Notes under the pieces: model-generated
Databases searched by the model: none
What the model was told of the DNA's origin: nothing
What the model saw: the letters and a program-made list of their open reading frames with translations, nothing else
Source: Lentzea californiensis
GTDB lineage: Bacteria; Actinomycetota; Actinomycetes; Mycobacteriales; Pseudonocardiaceae
DNA length: 64,000 nt
Assembly (NCBI RefSeq): GCF_024648825.1
Contig: NZ_JANBBE010000018.1
Span: 62,001 to 126,000, forward strand
Reading direction: 5' to 3'
Translations under genes and position numbers: made by a program
In this document: positions 1 to 8,897 of the stretch, piece by piece
How the letters are laid out: each line of letters begins with the position of its first letter
Position numbering within the stretch: the stretch's first letter is position 1

Positions 1-1
1 C

Positions 2-2491
2 CCGCCCCACCAAGGCGCCGGCAACACGGGCCCGTCCCACGCCAACCCGCCCCACGGCAACCCGGCCCCCGGCGGCGCGCCCCACACCAACCAGCCCCAC
101 ACCAACCAGCCCCACACCAACCAGCCCAACACCGGACCGCAGAGCCGGGGCCCGGCGCCGACGTCCCACCCCAACGTGCCGCACCAGCCGTCGTCCCCGC
201 ACGTCCCGAACCGGCCCTTCGACGGCCCGCCACTCCAGCGTCACCCGGACGCACAGACGCCGTCCCCGCGCAACGCGCCGGACGGCGTGTCTCCTCGGCA
301 CACCCCAGAGCCGACCCCGCGCCAGGAAGCGGCCCCGCACCAGCGGCCCGACCAGGACCCCTGGTCACCGCCGCCGCGCGATCCGGACGGTCTCGGCACG
401 GCGGACCGGCCGGACATCGACGACGCCCACGCCCGGTACGGCGAGACGACCCCCGCCGGTATCTCGCACCACCGGGGCGACTCGGGGATGGGCGACCTGC
501 CGCAGCGCGTCCCGCACGATCCGCGCTACTTCACCGCCGACGTCCACATCACCCCGGACGGCCGGGCCCGCATCGGCAACCACGGCTACAGCCCGGAAGA
601 GTACGGGGACCTGTTGCGGCGCAACGGGTGGGACGGCAAGACGCCGATCCGGCTGATCGGGTGCGACGCGGGTTCGAACGACTTCGCCAACCGGCTTTCC
701 CGGCACACCGGCGCGGACGTCCTCGCGCCGACCAAGCCCGCCTGGACCGACAGCAACGGCCGCGTCTACACCAGTGACGCCGAGGTCGATCCCGACGGCA
801 ACCGCCGGCCGCGTATTCCGCCGAATGGTGAGTGGGAGACGCACAGTCCGGACGACACCCGAACCAGGGCCGGCGACGACGGTTTCGTGCCGGGCACGAA
901 CGACGCCGACAAGCACGACCTGGACCCGGACGACGCACGGGACCGCGCCGCACGGGACAACACGGTCACCGACCCGCCGGAGGGCCGCGACCCGACGCCG
1001 CAGCGGACCGTGCCGTGGGATCCGCCCCAGGACCTGCCGCGCGTGGACGTGGAGGTCGACCCGAACCAGCGCGTCCTCGACTTCAACGGCGGTCCGCCAC
1101 TGGAGCCGAACTCCCGCGTCGTCGTCCACAACCCGGACGGCTCGGTGCGCGGCACGTACTACACGGACGCGAACCGCAACGTCACGCACGTCGACACGAA
1201 CGTGCCGAACACCCGCAACAGCGCGGGCGTCCCGGTCAACCCGGACACCGCCCGGCCCCAGCCGGGTGTCGTGTACCAGGTGGACACCGGGGTCGGCACG
1301 CAGACGTTCCGCGGCCAGGAGACGCCCGACGGCGGAACGCCCCGCCCTGACACCACCGCGGGCACGACGGACACCGACCGGACCGGCGGCACGAACAGCA
1401 CAAACGGCACGAACGACACCGGCACGCCCGACGCGTCGCCGGCCCACCGCCCTGCCGAACGCTTCGACGACTTCGACCAGTCGCGTACGCCCCCCGCCGT
1501 GGAGTGGAACCCGCCCGGCGGCCCCGACGGGACCTACCGGTCGATGCCGCCGCACGAGAACTACAACCCGACTCCCCCGCCGGACGGAGACGGCCCGTTC
1601 TCCCTGCGCGGCAACGACCCGGACAACCCGCTCCAGCCTCATGCCCGCTACGACGTCTACAACGACAACGGCGACTGGCACGGCACCTTCTACACCGACG
1701 CCGACGGCCGGGTGTCGCACGTGCACACCTGGTCGGGCAACAGCACCCAGGGCTTCAACCCCGAACTGGGCACCGCGGAGACGTGGGACGCGGGCCTGCC
1801 GGTCCCGGCGCCGAACACGACGTTCGCGGTCGGACCGCGGCACATGGACGGCATGGACCCCCAAGTGCCCCAACAGATGTACCGCACCGACGTGCACGGC
1901 GACACCGTCGCCGCGAGCGGCCGCCCGGTGTACCCGCCGAGCGGCACCAGAGCCGAGGACTTCTGGGGCCCGCGGCGCGGTGTCGAGCCGGGCTCGCCCG
2001 GCGAGGGCGTCCAGCCCGACACCGGCCGGATCGCGAGCGGTGGACCGGAGGGCTACAAGAGCCCGACCGCGGGCGAGTACGCGCCGTTCAACTACTACGG
2101 CAACCGGCACGACCTGTTCAAGTTCGACGGCGGCCACATCGTGCCGTTCGAGGGCGGCGGTCCGGGTGAGCGGATCAACCACGTTCCGCAGTGGGCCTAC
2201 GAGAACCGCCCGATGAGGATCGACGGCGGGTCGACGGACGACACCTGGCGGCGGATGGAGGAGGACATCGCACGGCGCTCGGCGGTCGACGGCACGACCG
2301 TCGACCGGGTGGACTTCTTCGCCGAGCGCACCACGCCGGACATCCACACACCGGACAAGCTGCACGTGCGCTACCACCTCACGGTGTCCGACCCGCCGCC
2401 GCCCAAGACCGATCTCGTGATCAGGAGCTTCCACAATGTCCCCGAACCCGCGAGGAACAACCGGGTCGTCCTCCCCCCGCCCACCCCGTGA
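2..2491 (+). CDS. Polymorphic nuclease toxin, 3' part (5' end outside window)
   Basis: The frame is open from the window edge, so the N-terminus (probably a secretion or WXG/LXG-like region) is missing. About 830 residues are visible. They are rich in Pro, Asp, Gly and Thr, as expected for a linker of a secreted toxin. Near the first third is a domain with IRLIGCDAG and VLAPTKPAW motifs, common in actinobacterial polymorphic toxins. Two similar segments (GTYYTDANRNVTHV and GTFYTDADGRVSHV) precede the C-terminal domain. That domain carries DGGHIVPFEGGGPGERIN followed by a W-x3-E helix, the pattern of DNA/RNA non-specific endonucleases (Endonuclea_NS_2), with the GGH histidine as the likely catalytic base. 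Two YezG-like immunity genes follow directly, the first starting inside this gene. This resembles the Bacillus YeeF/YezG pair. Inference: the product degrades nucleic acid in competing cells. Confidence 0.75.
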   Translation, partial: PPHQGAGNTGPSHANPPHGNPAPGGAPHTNQPHTNQPHTNQPNTGPQSRGPAPTSHPNVPHQPSSPHVPNRPFDGPPLQRHPDAQTPSPRNAPDGVSPRHTPEPTPRQEAAPHQRPDQDPWSPPPRDPDGLGTADRPDIDDAHARYGETTPAGISHHRGDSGMGDLPQRVPHDPRYFTADVHITPDGRARIGNHGYSPEEYGDLLRRNGWDGKTPIRLIGCDAGSNDFANRLSRHTGADVLAPTKPAWTDSNGRVYTSDAEVDPDGNRRPRIPPNGEWETHSPDDTRTRAGDDGFVPGTNDADKHDLDPDDARDRAARDNTVTDPPEGRDPTPQRTVPWDPPQDLPRVDVEVDPNQRVLDFNGGPPLEPNSRVVVHNPDGSVRGTYYTDANRNVTHVDTNVPNTRNSAGVPVNPDTARPQPGVVYQVDTGVGTQTFRGQETPDGGTPRPDTTAGTTDTDRTGGTNSTNGTNDTGTPDASPAHRPAERFDDFDQSRTPPAVEWNPPGGPDGTYRSMPPHENYNPTPPPDGDGPFSLRGNDPDNPLQPHARYDVYNDNGDWHGTFYTDADGRVSHVHTWSGNSTQGFNPELGTAETWDAGLPVPAPNTTFAVGPRHMDGMDPQVPQQMYRTDVHGDTVAASGRPVYPPSGTRAEDFWGPRRGVEPGSPGEGVQPDTGRIASGGPEGYKSPTAGEYAPFNYYGNRHDLFKFDGGHIVPFEGGGPGERINHVPQWAYENRPMRIDGGSTDDTWRRMEEDIARRSAVDGTTVDRVDFFAERTTPDIHTPDKLHVRYHLTVSDPPPPKTDLVIRSFHNVPEPARNNRVVLPPPTP
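80..124 (+). repeat. Three 15-bp tandem repeats coding for PHTNQ
   Basis: Three consecutive copies of a 15-bp unit (ccccacaccaaccag) lie in frame in the toxin linker and encode PHTNQ three times. Because the unit is a multiple of three, copy-number change would only alter linker length. Confidence 0.85.
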
Positions 2492-2927
2492 GCGACAGCA
2501 GGAGCTGCTGCAGGAGATCGGCCGTGACCTGCTCGGTGGGTGCCCGGAGGGCTGGTCCCGGATCGACCTGCGCGCGTCGGTGGCCCTCACTCAGGACCTG
2601 ATGTCCCTCGTCGTGCTCATGCCGGACCACTCCAGCCCGTCCGCTGACCTGCCGCTGTCGGTGGGTCAGGCGTTGCGGGAGTTGCGCGAGCTGATGTACA
2701 CGGAGGAGCGCGGTACGTGGTTCTCGCTGCGGTACACGATGGACCCGCCGGCCGCGTTCCACGTCACCTACAACTACGACTTCGACCCGAAGTGGTCCCC
2801 GGACCTGAGCCCGCATGAGTGGGCACTCGACCTGGAACACTTCCCGCGCGCGCCGGAGCACGTCCCCGGCTGGCTGCGCGCCAAGCTGCCCGACGACAAC
2901 GACGACCAGCCGACTGCGGGATACTGA
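2436..2927 (+). CDS. YezG-like immunity protein 1
   Basis: A 163-residue acidic protein. The ATG at 2436 has an AGGAG Shine-Dalgarno sequence at 2423-2427 and lies 56 nt inside the toxin gene, so translation is coupled. The pattern RGTWFSLRY, F-x-V-x-Y-N-Y-D-F, SPHEWALDLEHFPR and a terminal PGWLR matches the YezG/DUF600 family, immunity proteins of Endonuclea_NS_2-type toxins. It should bind and block the nuclease domain in the cytoplasm of the producer. It is about 40 percent similar by eye to the next gene, so the two are paralogues. Confidence 0.7.
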   Translation: MSPNPRGTTGSSSPRPPRERQQELLQEIGRDLLGGCPEGWSRIDLRASVALTQDLMSLVVLMPDHSSPSADLPLSVGQALRELRELMYTEERGTWFSLRYTMDPPAAFHVTYNYDFDPKWSPDLSPHEWALDLEHFPRAPEHVPGWLRAKLPDDNDDQPTAGY

Positions 2928-2931
2928 GATC

Positions 2932-3360
2932 ATGACGGAACCACTCAACCCGGTTCAGCAGGACGAGCTGCTCCAACGGATCACCGGACGGCTGGTGCTG
3001 GACCTGCCGGCGGGGTGGAACCACCTCCAGGTCGACTACAAGGCCCTCGGCGACCACGTCGAGGCGAGTGGCCTGCTGCGCATGACGAACGGCGCCCTGT
3101 ACGGCTGGGACCTGCCCGACGAGGTGCCCGGCCTGTTCGCCCGGCTGCGCGCCGGGATGACCCGCCCGGAGCGCGGCACGTGGCTGCACGCCACCTACTG
3201 GCTCGACTACCCGGACAACTACGCGATCGAGTACAACCGCCACGACGAGCCGCGTTTCCGCACCCCGCCGCCCCCGCCGGCCCACGCCCGGGAACTGGAG
3301 CTCTTCCCGCGCGCCGACGAGCACGTGCCGGACTGGCTGCGGGCCGCCGTCACGCCGTGA
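2932..3360 (+). CDS. YezG-like immunity protein 2
   Basis: A 142-residue paralogue of the preceding protein, beginning at ATG 2932, 4 nt after its stop. Longer open frame exists upstream, but this ATG gives the N-terminus (LLQRI...) that aligns with copy 1. Shared features are RGTWLHATYWLDYPD, Y-N-R-H-D-E and a DEHVPDWLR ending, again YezG/DUF600-like. The family assignment is by motif. A second copy could confer immunity to a related toxin variant, or be a duplicate that has drifted (inference). Confidence 0.65.
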   Translation: MTEPLNPVQQDELLQRITGRLVLDLPAGWNHLQVDYKALGDHVEASGLLRMTNGALYGWDLPDEVPGLFARLRAGMTRPERGTWLHATYWLDYPDNYAIEYNRHDEPRFRTPPPPPAHARELELFPRADEHVPDWLRAAVTP

Positions 3361-3491
3361 TCCGGCATCCTGTGCCGAGCACGGACACGCTGCGTATCAA
3401 GTTCGGACGTAGTGGAAGTTCCCGAAGCGCCGAACACGGCGAATGACCAAGCGCATCAGCTCGCGCTACGGCTTCCGGGTGTGCGTGTCCG

Positions 3492-3520
3492 ACGGCACCG
3501 GTTCCTCCGGTCGGTGCCGT
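3492..3520. terminator. Hairpin between convergent genes
   Basis: ACGGCACC (3492-3499) pairs perfectly with GGTGCCGT (3513-3520). It lies between the immunity gene on + and the SDR gene on -, so it can terminate both. No clear T-run, as usual in high-GC actinomycetes. The remainder of 3361-3529 shows nothing else. Confidence 0.6.
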
Positions 3521-3529
3521 TGAGGTTCG

Positions 3530-4468
3530 TCATCTGAGGTCCGCCGCGGCGGCGCAGTACCGCCAGAACGCGGCCACGTCCTCCTCCGCGGTGCCCGGCA
3601 GCAGGTGCGTAGGACGTTCACGGCGGTCGTGCCAGAACCGTCCGGCGCGGGGAGCGGGTTCCGTCGCGGCGAGCCAGACGACCGTGTCCGCGCCTTCCTC
3701 GGCGGTGCGCAGGAACGCGCCTGTCAGCCGGTGGAACCCCGGCAGCGAACCGGCGACACCTGGTGTGTCGGCCCAGCCGGGATGCATGCCGTGCACGGCG
3801 ATGCCGTCGGCTGCGTAGCGCTCCGTCAGCAACGGGACGAGCGTGACCTGCATGCGTTTCGTGCGGGCGTAGGCGGTCGCGCCCTTGTACGTGCCCTCGC
3901 GGTACTCGGGGTCGTCGGCGCGGAGGCGTTGGGTGTACATGCCGCCGGAGGAGACGAGCACGACCCGTGGGTCCGCGGAGGCCGCGAGCAGCGGGCGCAG
4001 CAGGTCGGTCATCAGCAGCGGGCCCAGCACGTGCGTGGCGAACGTCAGCTCGTGTCCCTCCGCGGTGACCGTGCGCTCCTGCGGCAGGACCCCGGCGTTG
4101 TGCACCAGCACGTCCACGCGGTCGATCTCCGCGGCGAACCGGCGCACGGACTCCAGGCTCGACACGTCGCAGTGCCGGACCAGGACGGTGGCGCCGGGGA
4201 CCGCGGCGACGATCCCGGCCCGGGCCGCCTCGCCCTTGCGTTCGTCGCGCACCGCCAGCACCACGTCCGCGCCGAGGCGGGCCAGCCCCAGTGCCGTCGC
4301 CTCGCCGATGCCCGAACCGGCTCCGGTCACGACGGCCCTGGTGCCGTGCAGCGCGCCGGGTTCCAGGTCGGACCAGCTCCTCCTGCGGAGCCGGTAGCCC
4401 CACTTCGAGTAGCCGGGGACCACGAGCCGGTCGGCCACGGTGTCGAGCACGCTGATCAGTTCGCTCAC
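3530..4468 (-). CDS. SDR-family oxidoreductase (DHRS12-like)
   Basis: A 312-residue short-chain dehydrogenase/reductase. The NAD(P)-binding motif TGAGSGIG is near residue 50, NNAG is replaced by HNAG near residue 120, and the catalytic dyad is in TAYARTKR near residue 205. An about 40-residue N-terminal extension precedes the Rossmann fold, as in the DHRS12 group that acts on lipids or alcohols. It follows the TetR gene by 12 nt and is probably in the same transcript as alkB. Inference: it oxidises an alcohol or aldehyde arising from alkane hydroxylation. The substrate cannot be read from sequence. Confidence 0.8.
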   Translation of the reverse strand: MSELISVLDTVADRLVVPGYSKWGYRLRRRSWSDLEPGALHGTRAVVTGAGSGIGEATALGLARLGADVVLAVRDERKGEAARAGIVAAVPGATVLVRHCDVSSLESVRRFAAEIDRVDVLVHNAGVLPQERTVTAEGHELTFATHVLGPLLMTDLLRPLLAASADPRVVLVSSGGMYTQRLRADDPEYREGTYKGATAYARTKRMQVTLVPLLTERYAADGIAVHGMHPGWADTPGVAGSLPGFHRLTGAFLRTAEEGADTVVWLAATEPAPRAGRFWHDRRERPTHLLPGTAEEDVAAFWRYCAAAADLR

Positions 4469-4480
4469 CTCTGGTGTTCG

Positions 4481-5086
4481 TCAGCCGAAGCGCAGCGGTT
4501 TCCTCGCGGGCTCGTCCAGCACACGTGACGCCAGCCACGCGAGACCGTCGGCGGTACCGGCCGGCGTGCCCGTCGGCTGGACGACGTGGCTGAGCACCGT
4601 CCTCGTCATGAGGTCGACCAGCACCTCGACCTGCTCGCCCGTCAGGCCGGTCCGGTAGGACTCGACCCGTGCCGCGAGCATCGCCTTGACGTCGGTGAGC
4701 AGGGTTTCCGCCTGGGTGGTCAGCAGCGGCACCAGTTCGGTGTCGGCGCCGTGCGTCGCCGAGGCGATGGCGCGGACCAGCAGGTTGCCGCGGGCGAGTT
4801 CGAGGACGTCCCGGACGGCGTCGTGGACGGCCTCGACGAGGTTGTCGGCGTGGCGGTCGAAGGCGGCGCTGATCGCGCTGAGGAACCGGTCGAGCTCGTG
4901 CGCGAGCATCGCGTCGGCGAGGGAGTTCTTGGAGCCGATCTCGTTGTAGACGGTCTGGCGGCTGACGCCGACCTGCCCGGCGAGCCGCGTCATGGTGACC
5001 GCGGCCCAGCCGTCGCGGGCCGTCATCTCGATCGCCGCCTCGACGATCGGCTGCCGGCGACCCGAGGCCGCCGCTGGGGAACCCAT
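4481..5086 (-). CDS. TetR-family regulator of the alkane genes
   Basis: A 201-residue protein with the N-terminal TetR helix-turn-helix (AAVTMTRLAGQVGVSRQTVYNEIGSK, residues about 25-50) and a divergent ligand-binding C-terminal half. It sits between alkB (10 nt upstream) and the SDR gene, as AlkU-type TetR regulators do in other actinobacteria. It should bind DNA as a dimer and be released by a fatty acid or alkane-derived ligand (family knowledge plus inference). It lacks a Shine-Dalgarno sequence but has its own candidate leaderless promoter. Confidence 0.85.
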   Translation of the reverse strand: MGSPAAASGRRQPIVEAAIEMTARDGWAAVTMTRLAGQVGVSRQTVYNEIGSKNSLADAMLAHELDRFLSAISAAFDRHADNLVEAVHDAVRDVLELARGNLLVRAIASATHGADTELVPLLTTQAETLLTDVKAMLAARVESYRTGLTGEQVEVLVDLMTRTVLSHVVQPTGTPAGTADGLAWLASRVLDEPARKPLRFG

Positions 5087-5092
5087 GACCAG

Positions 5093-5098
5093 ATCCTA
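5093..5098 (-). promoter_or_regulatory. -10 box for tetR overlapping the alkB stop codon
   Basis: On the minus strand TAGGAT is followed by exactly 6 nt and then the ATG at 5086. This is the spacing expected for a leaderless mRNA. The TAG of this box is also the stop codon of alkB. Confidence 0.45.
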
Positions 5099-6496
5099 GG
5101 CCGATGTCACGCGTCCCGGCGCGACGAAGTCGATCTTCTCGCGCACTCCGCAGTCCGGGCAGCACCAGGTGTCCGGGATGTCCGCCCACGGCGTTCCGGC
5201 GGGGAAGCCCTCGCGCGGGTCGCCGGTCTTCTCGTCGTAGACGTAGCCGCAGCCGGGGCACATGCCACCCGCGGTCGCGTCGCCAGGGCTGTCCGCGACG
5301 ACGTCTGGACCCGAGCCCGTGCCGCCGTAGCGGGCGAGCACCTTCACGCGCTTGCCGGGCTGGATGTTGGCGCGGCCGATGTCCCCGCCGAAGTGGTCGC
5401 GCACCCGCGGGTCCATCATGCGCCGCCACAGCGGTGGCACCAGGGCCAGCAGGATCATGCCCGCGTAGCCGGTCGGCAGTACCGGGGACTCGGCGAAGTC
5501 GCGCAGGGTCTGGTAGCGCCGGGTCGGGTTGGCGTGGTGGTCACTGTGCCGCTGAAGGTGGTAGAGCAGGACGTTCGTGGCGATGTTGTTGGAGTTCCAG
5601 CTGTGGCTCGGGTCGACCCGCTCGTAACGCCTGCGGCCCGGCGCGCCGGCCATCTGCCGCAGCATCCCGTAGTGCTCCATGTAGTTCACGACCTCCAGCA
5701 GCGAGAAGCCGATCACCGCCTGGATCAGCAGGTACGGCACGATGCCGGCGCCGAGCCACACGATCATGGCCGCCCACAGCACCGCCGACATCAGCCACGC
5801 GTTGAGCACGTCGTTGCCCAGGCGGTACGGGTGCCGGTCGCGCCGCGCGTACCTCTTGCGTTCGAGCCGCCAGGCCGAGGCGATCGAGCCGAGGACGGTG
5901 CGCGGCCAGAACCGGTAGAAGCTCTCCCCCACCCTGCTGCTCGCCGGGTCCTCCGGTGTCGCGACCCGCACGTGGTGGCCGCGGTTGTGCTCGATGTAGA
6001 AGTGGCCGTAGAAGCTCTGCGCCAGCGCGATCTTCGACAGCCAGCGTTCGTGGCTCTCCTTCTTGTGCCCCAGTTCGTGCGCGGTGTTGATGCCGATGCC
6101 GCCGATGCACCCGATCGACACCGCGAGGCCGATCTTGTCCACGACGGACAGATCACCGCGGGCGATCAGCCAGAACGCCGCCACGAAACCGGCGTACTGG
6201 ATCGGCAGGAACAGGTACGTGATCCAGCGGTAGTAGCGGTCGTTCTCCAGCCGCTCGATCACGTCGTCGGGCGGGTTGGCGCGGTCGAGCCCGGCGACGA
6301 GGTCGATCGCCGGGACGACGAGCAGCACCACGATCGGGCCGATCCAGAACCACACGCCCCAGCCCGTCGCCGCGTGCATCCCGATGGCAAGGAACGCCAG
6401 GGACGGCACGACCAGCCCCAGCAGCCACAGGTACCGCTTGCCGTCCGTCCACTGCTCGGTTGAGCCGACGGGCACCGTTGCCTTCTTGTCGCTCAT
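5096..6496 (-). CDS. alkB: Alkane 1-monooxygenase fused to rubredoxin
   Basis: A 466-residue integral-membrane non-haem di-iron alkane hydroxylase with its electron carrier fused at the C-terminus. The four AlkB histidine motifs are present: HELGHKKE (about residue 140), EHNRGHH, NYMEHYG and LQRHSDHHANP. About six hydrophobic segments surround them. The last 60 residues form a rubredoxin with two iron-binding knuckles, CPGCGYVYDE and CCPDCG. A longer frame begins 13 codons upstream, but the ATG at 6496 has a strong GGAGGAG. It hydroxylates medium or long n-alkanes to 1-alkanols. AlkB-rubredoxin fusions are known from Dietzia, Gordonia and Nocardia relatives. A rubredoxin reductase is not in the window. 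Confidence 0.95.
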   Translation of the reverse strand: MSDKKATVPVGSTEQWTDGKRYLWLLGLVVPSLAFLAIGMHAATGWGVWFWIGPIVVLLVVPAIDLVAGLDRANPPDDVIERLENDRYYRWITYLFLPIQYAGFVAAFWLIARGDLSVVDKIGLAVSIGCIGGIGINTAHELGHKKESHERWLSKIALAQSFYGHFYIEHNRGHHVRVATPEDPASSRVGESFYRFWPRTVLGSIASAWRLERKRYARRDRHPYRLGNDVLNAWLMSAVLWAAMIVWLGAGIVPYLLIQAVIGFSLLEVVNYMEHYGMLRQMAGAPGRRRYERVDPSHSWNSNNIATNVLLYHLQRHSDHHANPTRRYQTLRDFAESPVLPTGYAGMILLALVPPLWRRMMDPRVRDHFGGDIGRANIQPGKRVKVLARYGGTGSGPDVVADSPGDATAGGMCPGCGYVYDEKTGDPREGFPAGTPWADIPDTWCCPDCGVREKIDFVAPGRVTSA

Positions 6497-6523
6497 GCCA
6501 CGCTCCTCCGGGAGGTTGACAGA

Positions 6524-6553
6524 ACGGTAGGGCACGTAAAGTCAGTTTGACAA
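6524..6553 (-). promoter_or_regulatory. Promoter and candidate TetR site of alkB
   Basis: On the minus strand TTGTCA (6553-6548) and TACCGT (6529-6524) are separated by 18 nt. A small palindrome GTCA-GTT-TGAC (6541-6551) overlaps the -35 box and is a candidate operator for the adjacent TetR protein. The transcript would carry a short leader with the GGAGGAG ribosome-binding site. Confidence 0.45.
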
Positions 6554-6560
6554 GGAAGCG

Positions 6561-6932
6561 CTATTTGTAAACCGCGAGCAGGGTCGTCGCGCGCCTCCGG
6601 TAGGCGACGGCCGACACCGACACGCACACGGTCACGCCGGGGAGCACGGCGTCGAGTGCTGCGGCGATGTCGTGCACGGCCCGCTGAGGCGAGCTTCCGC
6701 GCCACACCACGACTTCCAGGTAGATCTCGGCGTCCGACGACAGCTCGACGCTGTGCACCGCCGGGTGGCACAGGGTGGTCTGCTCCACGAGCGACAGCCT
6801 CTGGTCTTCGGTCAGGGGCGTGCGCAACTGGACGACTCGGTGGCTGGGGCTGGACAACGGGCACTCCTCGGGCGACTCGTGCGGGGTGACAGTCAGGACC
6901 ACGGAGGTTCCCGGTTCGTCACGCGCGTTCAC
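6561..6932 (-). CDS. Small hypothetical protein
   Basis: 123 residues, GTG start at 6932, overlapping the 3' end of the GH94-like gene by 14 nt, so it is likely co-translated. I do not recognise the family. The sequence has alternating hydrophobic strands (VHSVELS, IYLEVVVW, VTVCVSVSAVAY) suggestive of a small alpha/beta or ferredoxin-like fold. No signal peptide or membrane segment is seen. Confidence 0.55.
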   Translation of the reverse strand: MNARDEPGTSVVLTVTPHESPEECPLSSPSHRVVQLRTPLTEDQRLSLVEQTTLCHPAVHSVELSSDAEIYLEVVVWRGSSPQRAVHDIAAALDAVLPGVTVCVSVSAVAYRRRATTLLAVYK

Positions 6933-8853
6933 CGAATCGAGGTACCCCCAGCAGCCGCAGGTAGGCCAGCAAGGGCTGCGAGTGGCTGTGCAGGTTCGCG
7001 ACCGGGTAGGCCTGCATCGCGGTGCCGAAGTCCGGCAGCGCCCACGTTTCGCCGGGACGGTCGCTGTCCGGCGCGAGGTAGCAGTCAGGGCCGGACAAGG
7101 TCCCCGTCCACACCTCCGGATAGGCGGCGGTGTGCGCGTGGAGGGTCATGCGCCGCCACTCGTCCCACGCCAGTTCCGGGTCGTAACGGGAAGCCGCCCA
7201 GATCAGCGTCATGTTGACCGAGGCCCAAACCTGGCCTTGCGCGCCTTCGGGAACGGGCCAGCGATGGCGGGCGCCCAGCGGCGAACCGGCCCGGCAGGTC
7301 TCGTCGATCGTCTTGAGCAACGCGCGTGCCTGCTCCGGGGTGGCGGCGCCGCATAGGATCGCCCACGGCTGCACCTCGAGCCACAGGTCGTGGTCGCCGA
7401 CGACCTTGCCGCCGGGGCCGTGCGCGCGCCGGAACCACCGGCCGTTCCACTCCTGCGCCACCAACTCGCGGAACCTCGCCGCGCGTTGCCGTGCCTCGGA
7501 AGCCGTTGCGGTGTCGCCCCAGCGTTCGGCGAGGCTCGCGTAGACCGGGAGCACCCAGGCGGCCATGGCGGAGTTCAGGACCGACTCGCCGCGCTCGACC
7601 ATCACCTCACGGTCCACTCCGGACTCCGTGACGGCGAGGTCGTTCCAGTCGGCGTTGAGGATCCGCACGTGCCCGTGCTCGCCGACGCCGACCTCGTCCG
7701 CGAAGAACCTGAACTGGCGCCGCAGGTTCTCGGCGAGCGGAACGGAATCGGCGGCGTGGCAGGGGTGGTACGGCACAGGCTCGCCGAACGCGGCGAGGTC
7801 ACCGGTCACGACCGCGTACTCGGCGGCGAGCCAGAGGGCCCACAGGTTCTGGTCGGACGGGCGGAACAGCTGCGTCCAGGGCTGCTTGCGGCCGTCGAGC
7901 GCGTACGGCAGATCGCCGTCGGGACTGCCCCACGCACAGGTGTTGCGCAGCACCGACAGCGCGAGATCGGGTTCGAAGTGGACCAGCGGGAGCGCGTGCT
8001 GCAGCGGATCCCTTGCGGCGCCGTTGAAACCGTGGCGGAACGAGTACGCGGACCCCTGGTTCAGGGTGTGTCCACCGAGTACGCCGTCCTCGCAGGCTCC
8101 ACCGGTCAGGAGTGCCAGGTGCCACGCGATCTCGGCGGCCGCCTCCGCTGCGTGCGGAACGGTGATGGACGGAAGGCGCGCACGCAGGCCCGCCAGGCTC
8201 GTCGAGTAGACGGCCTCGGGATCGGCGGGCCCGTCGAGCAGCCCGAAGCGGAACCACGCGGTCGTCCGCTCCCCCGGCGCCAGCTCCAGCCCGGCCTCGA
8301 CGGTCAGGAGCCCGGCGGTGGTCTCCGCCCGTCCGCCACCGAAGTTCTCCAGCGCGACCACAGGTGCGTCCGGCGGAGGGTCACCCCGCGCGGGCCCGAA
8401 TTCGAGGTCCACGAGGCGTGGCCGCACGTCCCACTCCTCGGTCAACGCCCCGCGCACGACCTCCGCACCCCGGTTGAGCACGTCGACCTTGATCAAGACC
8501 CATGGCGCCGCGCCTTCCGGGCACAGCACGGTCCGCTCGATGCCGACGGAATCCGACGCCACCGCCGTCCGGCAAAAGGTCGGCCCGAACAGCTTCACCG
8601 CCGCGGAGTCCGTGGCCAGTGCGCCGAAGCGGGCGACGCCGGTGCGTTCGGCGAGCCACCGGCAGCCGAGGTGTTCGTCCCACACGCCGGTCAGCCCGTC
8701 GCTGTCGGCCACCAGGGTGACCCGGCGGTTGCCCAGGTGCACCCGGTGCCTCGACGTCGGCGGGTCGATGATCGGATCCCACGGCCGGGGGCCTGCCCGG
8801 TACTCGAACGCGGGCAGGCCCTCGACCGTCGTCCACTCGCCGAACGCGCTCAC
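6919..8853 (-). CDS. GH94/GH36-type glycoside phosphorylase-like enzyme
   Basis: A 644-residue protein with GTG start at 8853. The N-terminal half is a beta-sandwich typical of glycoside phosphorylases. The second half is an (alpha/alpha)6 barrel. The motif LNADWNDL followed by VERGESVLNSAM near residue 405-435 matches the GH94 signature, where the Asp of DWND is the general acid. HGFNGAARD and QLFRPSDQNLW form other conserved parts of the sugar site. It has no signal peptide, so it acts in the cytoplasm. It is shorter than classical cellobiose phosphorylase (about 800 residues), so substrate and reaction (phosphorolysis or hydrolysis) are open. It follows the VIT/vWA gene by 44 nt. Confidence 0.7.
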   Translation of the reverse strand: MSAFGEWTTVEGLPAFEYRAGPRPWDPIIDPPTSRHRVHLGNRRVTLVADSDGLTGVWDEHLGCRWLAERTGVARFGALATDSAAVKLFGPTFCRTAVASDSVGIERTVLCPEGAAPWVLIKVDVLNRGAEVVRGALTEEWDVRPRLVDLEFGPARGDPPPDAPVVALENFGGGRAETTAGLLTVEAGLELAPGERTTAWFRFGLLDGPADPEAVYSTSLAGLRARLPSITVPHAAEAAAEIAWHLALLTGGACEDGVLGGHTLNQGSAYSFRHGFNGAARDPLQHALPLVHFEPDLALSVLRNTCAWGSPDGDLPYALDGRKQPWTQLFRPSDQNLWALWLAAEYAVVTGDLAAFGEPVPYHPCHAADSVPLAENLRRQFRFFADEVGVGEHGHVRILNADWNDLAVTESGVDREVMVERGESVLNSAMAAWVLPVYASLAERWGDTATASEARQRAARFRELVAQEWNGRWFRRAHGPGGKVVGDHDLWLEVQPWAILCGAATPEQARALLKTIDETCRAGSPLGARHRWPVPEGAQGQVWASVNMTLIWAASRYDPELAWDEWRRMTLHAHTAAYPEVWTGTLSGPDCYLAPDSDRPGETWALPDFGTAMQAYPVANLHSHSQPLLAYLRLLGVPRFGERA

Positions 8854-8897
8854 AGTGGAAGCGTTGCGGCAGAACCCTCACACGGGCAATCGTCCGA

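Noticed and set aside
365..2590. 741-codon open frame on the minus strand opposite the toxin gene
   Set aside because: Arginine/valine-rich shadow of a high-GC gene; no motifs, and the plus strand carries recognisable domains.
3618..5429. 603-codon minus-strand frame across SDR, tetR and rubredoxin coding regions
   Set aside because: Out-of-frame shadow crossing three well-supported genes.
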